NCBI GenBank assembly: GCA_030685235.1
Contig: MU839083.1
Span: 434,001 to 498,000, forward strand
DNA: 64,000 nucleotides
Direction: 5' to 3'
Origin: Copromyces sp. CBS 386.78
Taxonomy: Eukaryota > Ascomycota > Sordariomycetes > Sordariales > Sordariaceae
Below are positions 60,935 to 64,000 of the stretch, in pieces. Position numbers and translations under genes: made by a program. Every line of letters begins with the position of its first letter. The first letter of the stretch is position 1. The notes beneath the pieces are model-generated. The model was not told where the DNA came from. It searched no databases and saw only the letters and a list, made by a program, of their open reading frames with translations.

Positions 60935-61006
60935 TCCGGTATAGTGTAACGGTTAACATATCGCGTTTTCACCGCGAAGCTCGGGGTTCGATTCCCCGTA
61001 CCGGAG
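60935..61006 (+). tRNA. tRNA-Glu (anticodon TTC)
   Basis: This 72-base cloverleaf has no intron. The acceptor stem TCCGGTA pairs perfectly with TACCGGA and the discriminator is G. The anticodon stem TCGCG/CGCGA encloses the loop TTTTCAC, giving anticodon TTC, which reads GAA. The T arm CGGGG-TTCGATT-CCCCG is perfect. A run TTTCTTTTT directly downstream is a good polymerase III terminator. CCA is not encoded, as expected for a nuclear eukaryotic gene. Confidence 0.97.
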
Positions 61007-61015
61007 TTTCTTTTT
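61007..61015 (+). terminator. Pol III terminator of tRNA-Glu
   Basis: TTTCTTTTT follows the discriminator base directly and fits polymerase III termination. Confidence 0.8.
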
Positions 61016-61634
61016 GACCTTTTCTCATCTAGTTAACTTTCTTCCCATCGCAGGTCTGGTTCTCATTCTACTGATTCTCTTTTTTTTTCCTTTTTTTTTT
61101 TTTTTTTTTGTGCAACTTTTGAATACTCGAGGTAAAGGATCGGGATGAAACCCTCGTCATTGCTGGAGAGGTACCGAAGATATCAACGGTGATACGGGCG
61201 GCTTCTCACATCGCGCTATGCCCGACCAGGCAGGACGCACCCATTTGCATTCTCGCTCCCGCTGCACATCACAGCTGCGCCTTCCTGCCTATTCAGCTTC
61301 ACAACAGGTTGGTGCTGATATGGCATTTATTTACAGGGTAAGTAGGTTTACTCAACAAATCACAAACCATGTCGCTGACACCGATTTCAGGTAAACTGCA
61401 TTCGACGCAGCCCAACTGCCAGTATCCATTGCACCTCATAAGGGCATTGTTGTTTCTGATCGCAACGAGCGTCCTCGATTCTTTTCTACTCTCCTTCCTA
61501 GATTCATGACATTAACTCAACGGGCATTGGTGATTTCTGACTTTTTCACATTAGCGGCGACAGTCTTGCCCGTCGAGATCCCTAATCGGAATACCTTGCG
61601 TTCGTTTTGCTAATCACGTCTTCGCTCATCCACA
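61016..61634. other. Intergenic region between tRNA-Glu and HET gene
   Basis: It contains an interrupted T run at about 61079-61109 (mostly T with one CC). No gene was found. Sequence just upstream of 61635 is probably the promoter and leader of the HET gene. Confidence 0.5.
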
Positions 61635-62231
61635 ATGGCAATTGAGGCATCCTACCATTATCGCCCACTCGAAAGCGAAACCCACATCCGGATTCTCTAT
61701 CTCGACCCGATAGTCACGGGCAACAAGCAACAACTTTCGGGAACACTTGTTCATGCCGATCTCCAAGATGAGCCGGTATACGATGCACTGTCATATTACT
61801 GGGGACCTTCCGACTTTTGTCGCGAAATACTCATCGACGGCTGCAAGCTCGCCATAACTGCCAACCTGGAATTGGCGCTGAAGAGTGTGCGACGACGGGT
61901 GGAATATTATTCGCAAGGTCGACCCCAACCGATTCCGATTTGGGCGGATGGTGTCAGCATCAAACAACAGGATGAGGATGAATGCGAGCGCAACCATCAG
62001 GTGCGACTCATGTCGCAAATTTATAGCAACTGCCGGACCGGTGTGGTATACCTGGGCGAAGAGGCGAATGGTAGCGATGATATCACACTGATTGAGCGCA
62101 CTGTCAACTCCTACTACCGCCGGTACAAGAGGCAGTTCGATTTACAAGACTGGACCCAAAGGTTCGCCGGCTTCAAGGAAGAAAAAATAGGTGGCTGGGA
62201 CATGCCTATGTCCATGACATCTGGAAGATGA
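61635..62231 (+). CDS. Truncated HET-domain protein, probably frameshifted
   Basis: The frame encodes 198 residues with the N-terminal half of a HET domain: RILYLDP, YDALSYYWGP, ILIDGCKLAITANLELAL, then IWADGVSIKQQDEDE, HQVRLMSQIYSNCRTGVVYLGE. These match the conserved order of the family, which mediates heterokaryon incompatibility. Full HET proteins are usually 500-900 residues, so this is short. At an A6 run (62182-62187) the frame appears to slip. The shifted frame continues with a protein-like stretch NRWLGHAYVHDIWKMKPYE and ends at 62278, still short of the C-terminal HET block RGWxxQE. The gene is either a relic or a short HET-only protein. The start ATG has context CACAATGGC. Confidence 0.72.
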   Translation: MAIEASYHYRPLESETHIRILYLDPIVTGNKQQLSGTLVHADLQDEPVYDALSYYWGPSDFCREILIDGCKLAITANLELALKSVRRRVEYYSQGRPQPIPIWADGVSIKQQDEDECERNHQVRLMSQIYSNCRTGVVYLGEEANGSDDITLIERTVNSYYRRYKRQFDLQDWTQRFAGFKEEKIGGWDMPMSMTSGR

Positions 62232-62378
62232 AGCCCTACGAGGAGCTCGAGGACTGGGAGGTCTTGCAGGTTAAGTAACCGTCTGATCTACGCTTCGTAG
62301 TCGTTGGTAGAAAAGGCCACCAGCAAAAACCTTTTCCATGCAGATCATTAACTTCTCCTCTCCCAATCCCGCCTCATC

Positions 62379-63049
62379 TTAAAAACTACCTCTAGGATAC
62401 TTCTCGCCCTGATCCCACTACAACGCCAAAGCAACAATGTCAGCACATCACATTTCCTTCCACACCACAACACCGGAAGCAAACAGACTTACATGCTCAA
62501 CAATGCACCCTCCCTCCATGCGATACCAATCAACAATTTCGCTAAAGTAATTGGTCCGATAATTCAACCACCCATACTCTCCCTTGAACGTCCTTCTCAA
62601 CGGGGTAATCTGGACCGAGCCCCAATAGGGACCAAGAGCGTCGAGAGCAGCGTTGGGGCCGTTGGCGGTGGCGAAGGGGTTGTGGTTCTTTTCGTCCCCC
62701 ATGCAATATGGTCAGCATACGGTACGCAAGATGAAACGGCTGGCAAAACCGCCAAAGAAGTGCCACAGAAGGGAAGGGGCAAGCGTACAATGTACGTCGC
62801 ATCAATGTACTCAAACGCTTCAGTCAGGTTTTTAGTCTCCAGAAACGCGTGAGCGAACTTCTCGAAGCGTTCGGCAGACTCTTGCTCGGTGGGAGGAGGG
62901 TTGAGTTGAGGTTGGCATGGCGCTGGGGTTACGACTGCTCTTGCTTCGAGGACTCTGCTGGGAATCACATTGTCGGAAGAGGCAGTAGGAGCGGCGAGGA
63001 CACCGAGAGGCGAAAGAAGGAGGAACGAGATTGTGGTGATGCCACGCAT
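62379..63049 (-). CDS. Secreted SnoaL/NTF2-like small protein
   Basis: Three exons, complement 62789-63049, 62493-62687 and 62379-62417, encode 164 residues. Both introns (101 and 75 nt; GTACGC...AAAAG and GTAAGT...GTAG) fall between codons. The start ATG 63049 opens a classic signal peptide, MRGITTISFLLLSPLGVLAAPTA, with an A-x-A cleavage site near residue 20. After splicing, FEKFAHAFLETKNLTEAFEYIDATYI joins NHNPFATANGP, and the end reads GCIVEHWDQGEKYP. These are the hallmarks of fungal SnoaL-like (NTF2 cone fold) proteins, which include polyketide cyclase relatives and uncharacterised secreted proteins. It is probably extracellular. No enzyme activity can be assigned. The intron acceptor at 62688 is slightly unusual (AAAAG). 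Confidence 0.82.
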
Positions 63050-64000
63050 TTTTGCTTGCGACTCAATACCTATCTATGGGCCTCTTGAGATGTCGAAGTC
63101 AGGAGAAAGGAGTGAAGCTCAACTCGACGATCTTCGACCCCATTTTATAGATGACTACATACGATTTGAATGTCCTCAGTTGATCTCGGTTACCCCTTTT
63201 CACCCAACCCACGGACGCCATAGTTATTGCTGATATAGCATGGCCACGAGCACTGGCGAATCATGTTGGGGAGGAAAACAGCCGAATGGGCGGGACAAGT
63301 CTTTTAGATGGAAACATGGCGTTCTCGTTTAGGATGTCTTGGAGGGAACGTTGTGTATCTGATGAAACGGAGAAACGGTTCGGTTAATCTGGCGAGAATC
63401 TGGGGGTGGCGTTGAACCCTTTCGCAATGGACACGATGCTGGATTCGGGAGTCGGAGTCCCTTCCTGCTTGGGGACGCAATTCATTACAAACATTGTTTG
63501 ATCTAGGATCGATGCCTTCCGCAGCCACAGCAATCTGCAATCGTTTCATATGCTATTTCACTCTTTCTCTCAACTTGATCAACAACTCTTCGAGTGTCCA
63601 CACAGTTTTGGGCCATCCCGACATGCAGAGATCGAAGGAATGGTTTGACAAGAAGTGAGACAAGATGCAAGGAGACTGATTGATTTCTCAATCGAGAAAC
63701 ATCTGCTTTCCAGATTGGATCACTGTCAGTCGCAAGAGCTCTGCCTCGGAAGCTGAACCGCCGGTCTCGGCAGTGGTGACGATGCCATTTGTAGTAACCA
63801 GGGCATAGTAGGACAAAGATGTTGTGAGCTGGACGGACTCACCACTGGGCTTTACACGTGCGTCCGCTGGGAGGTTTCGGTTGGTGCCGTTTCTACCTAG
63901 AGCGGGTGGGTGAGACAAGGACATCCGGTTATCTCTCTTTGTGTCCTCACATGGTGGGGTAGCCCTCCCTCGCTCTTCCTCTAGCCTCCAAAATACTACG
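63050..64000. other. Right end of the window, no supported gene
   Basis: A 78-codon minus frame at 63688-63924, rich in Ser and Thr, has no recognisable domain. It could be the edge of a gene extending past the window. The rest looks like promoter sequence of the secreted SnoaL-like gene and intergenic DNA. Confidence 0.45.

Overview
The window reads as nuclear DNA of a filamentous ascomycete, most likely Neurospora or a close Sordariaceae relative. The reasons are a dispersed single-copy 5S rRNA gene of the Neurospora type, short GT-AG introns with a fungal branch site, a Zn2Cys6 regulator with a fungal transcription-factor domain, HET-domain genes, and two LTR retrotransposons reduced to AT-rich, stop-riddled sequence by C-to-T and G-to-A changes, the signature of repeat-induced point mutation (RIP).

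Layout. 1-2617: GC-balanced sequence with no convincing gene. 2618-8152: RIP-degraded Ty1/copia element with 180-bp LTRs and a 5-bp target duplication. 8153-14960: long intergenic stretch leading into a large Zn2Cys6 transcription factor (14961-18317). 21172-22209: kynurenine formamidase. 24831-26538: three-exon glutamate decarboxylase, facing tail to tail a two-exon FAD phenol hydroxylase-type monooxygenase (27350-29307, minus). 31603-32793: two back-to-back inverted-repeat DNA elements. 32950-33874: degenerate HET gene, interrupted at 33875-39401 by a second RIP-degraded Ty1/copia element. 40417-42163 (minus): unknown protein with an odd in-frame stop next to an intron. 44597-47189: membrane-anchored alpha/beta hydrolase. 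48560-50567 (minus): multi-pass membrane protein locus, possibly decayed. 50747-52268 (minus): single-pass glycoprotein-like surface protein. 53268-56347: DDHD-domain phospholipase. 56891-57010: 5S rRNA. 58409-60010 (minus): RING-H2 ubiquitin ligase. 60935-61006: tRNA-Glu. 61635-62231: truncated HET-domain gene. 62379-63049 (minus): small secreted SnoaL/NTF2-like protein.

The genes do not form an obvious pathway cluster. Housekeeping metabolism (GABA synthesis, kynurenine pathway, aromatic hydroxylation), lipid hydrolysis and ubiquitination genes sit as independently transcribed units separated by 0.3-7 kb. Between them lie accessory islands in which transposons and decaying HET (self/non-self recognition) genes are concentrated. 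The most unusual items are the clean double copia structure with RIP-altered protease, reverse transcriptase and RNase H motifs, the insertion of one copia copy into a HET pseudogene beside two DNA elements, the TAG codon just before a well-formed intron at 40594-40672, and a long open acidic tail exposed if the last GAD intron is retained.
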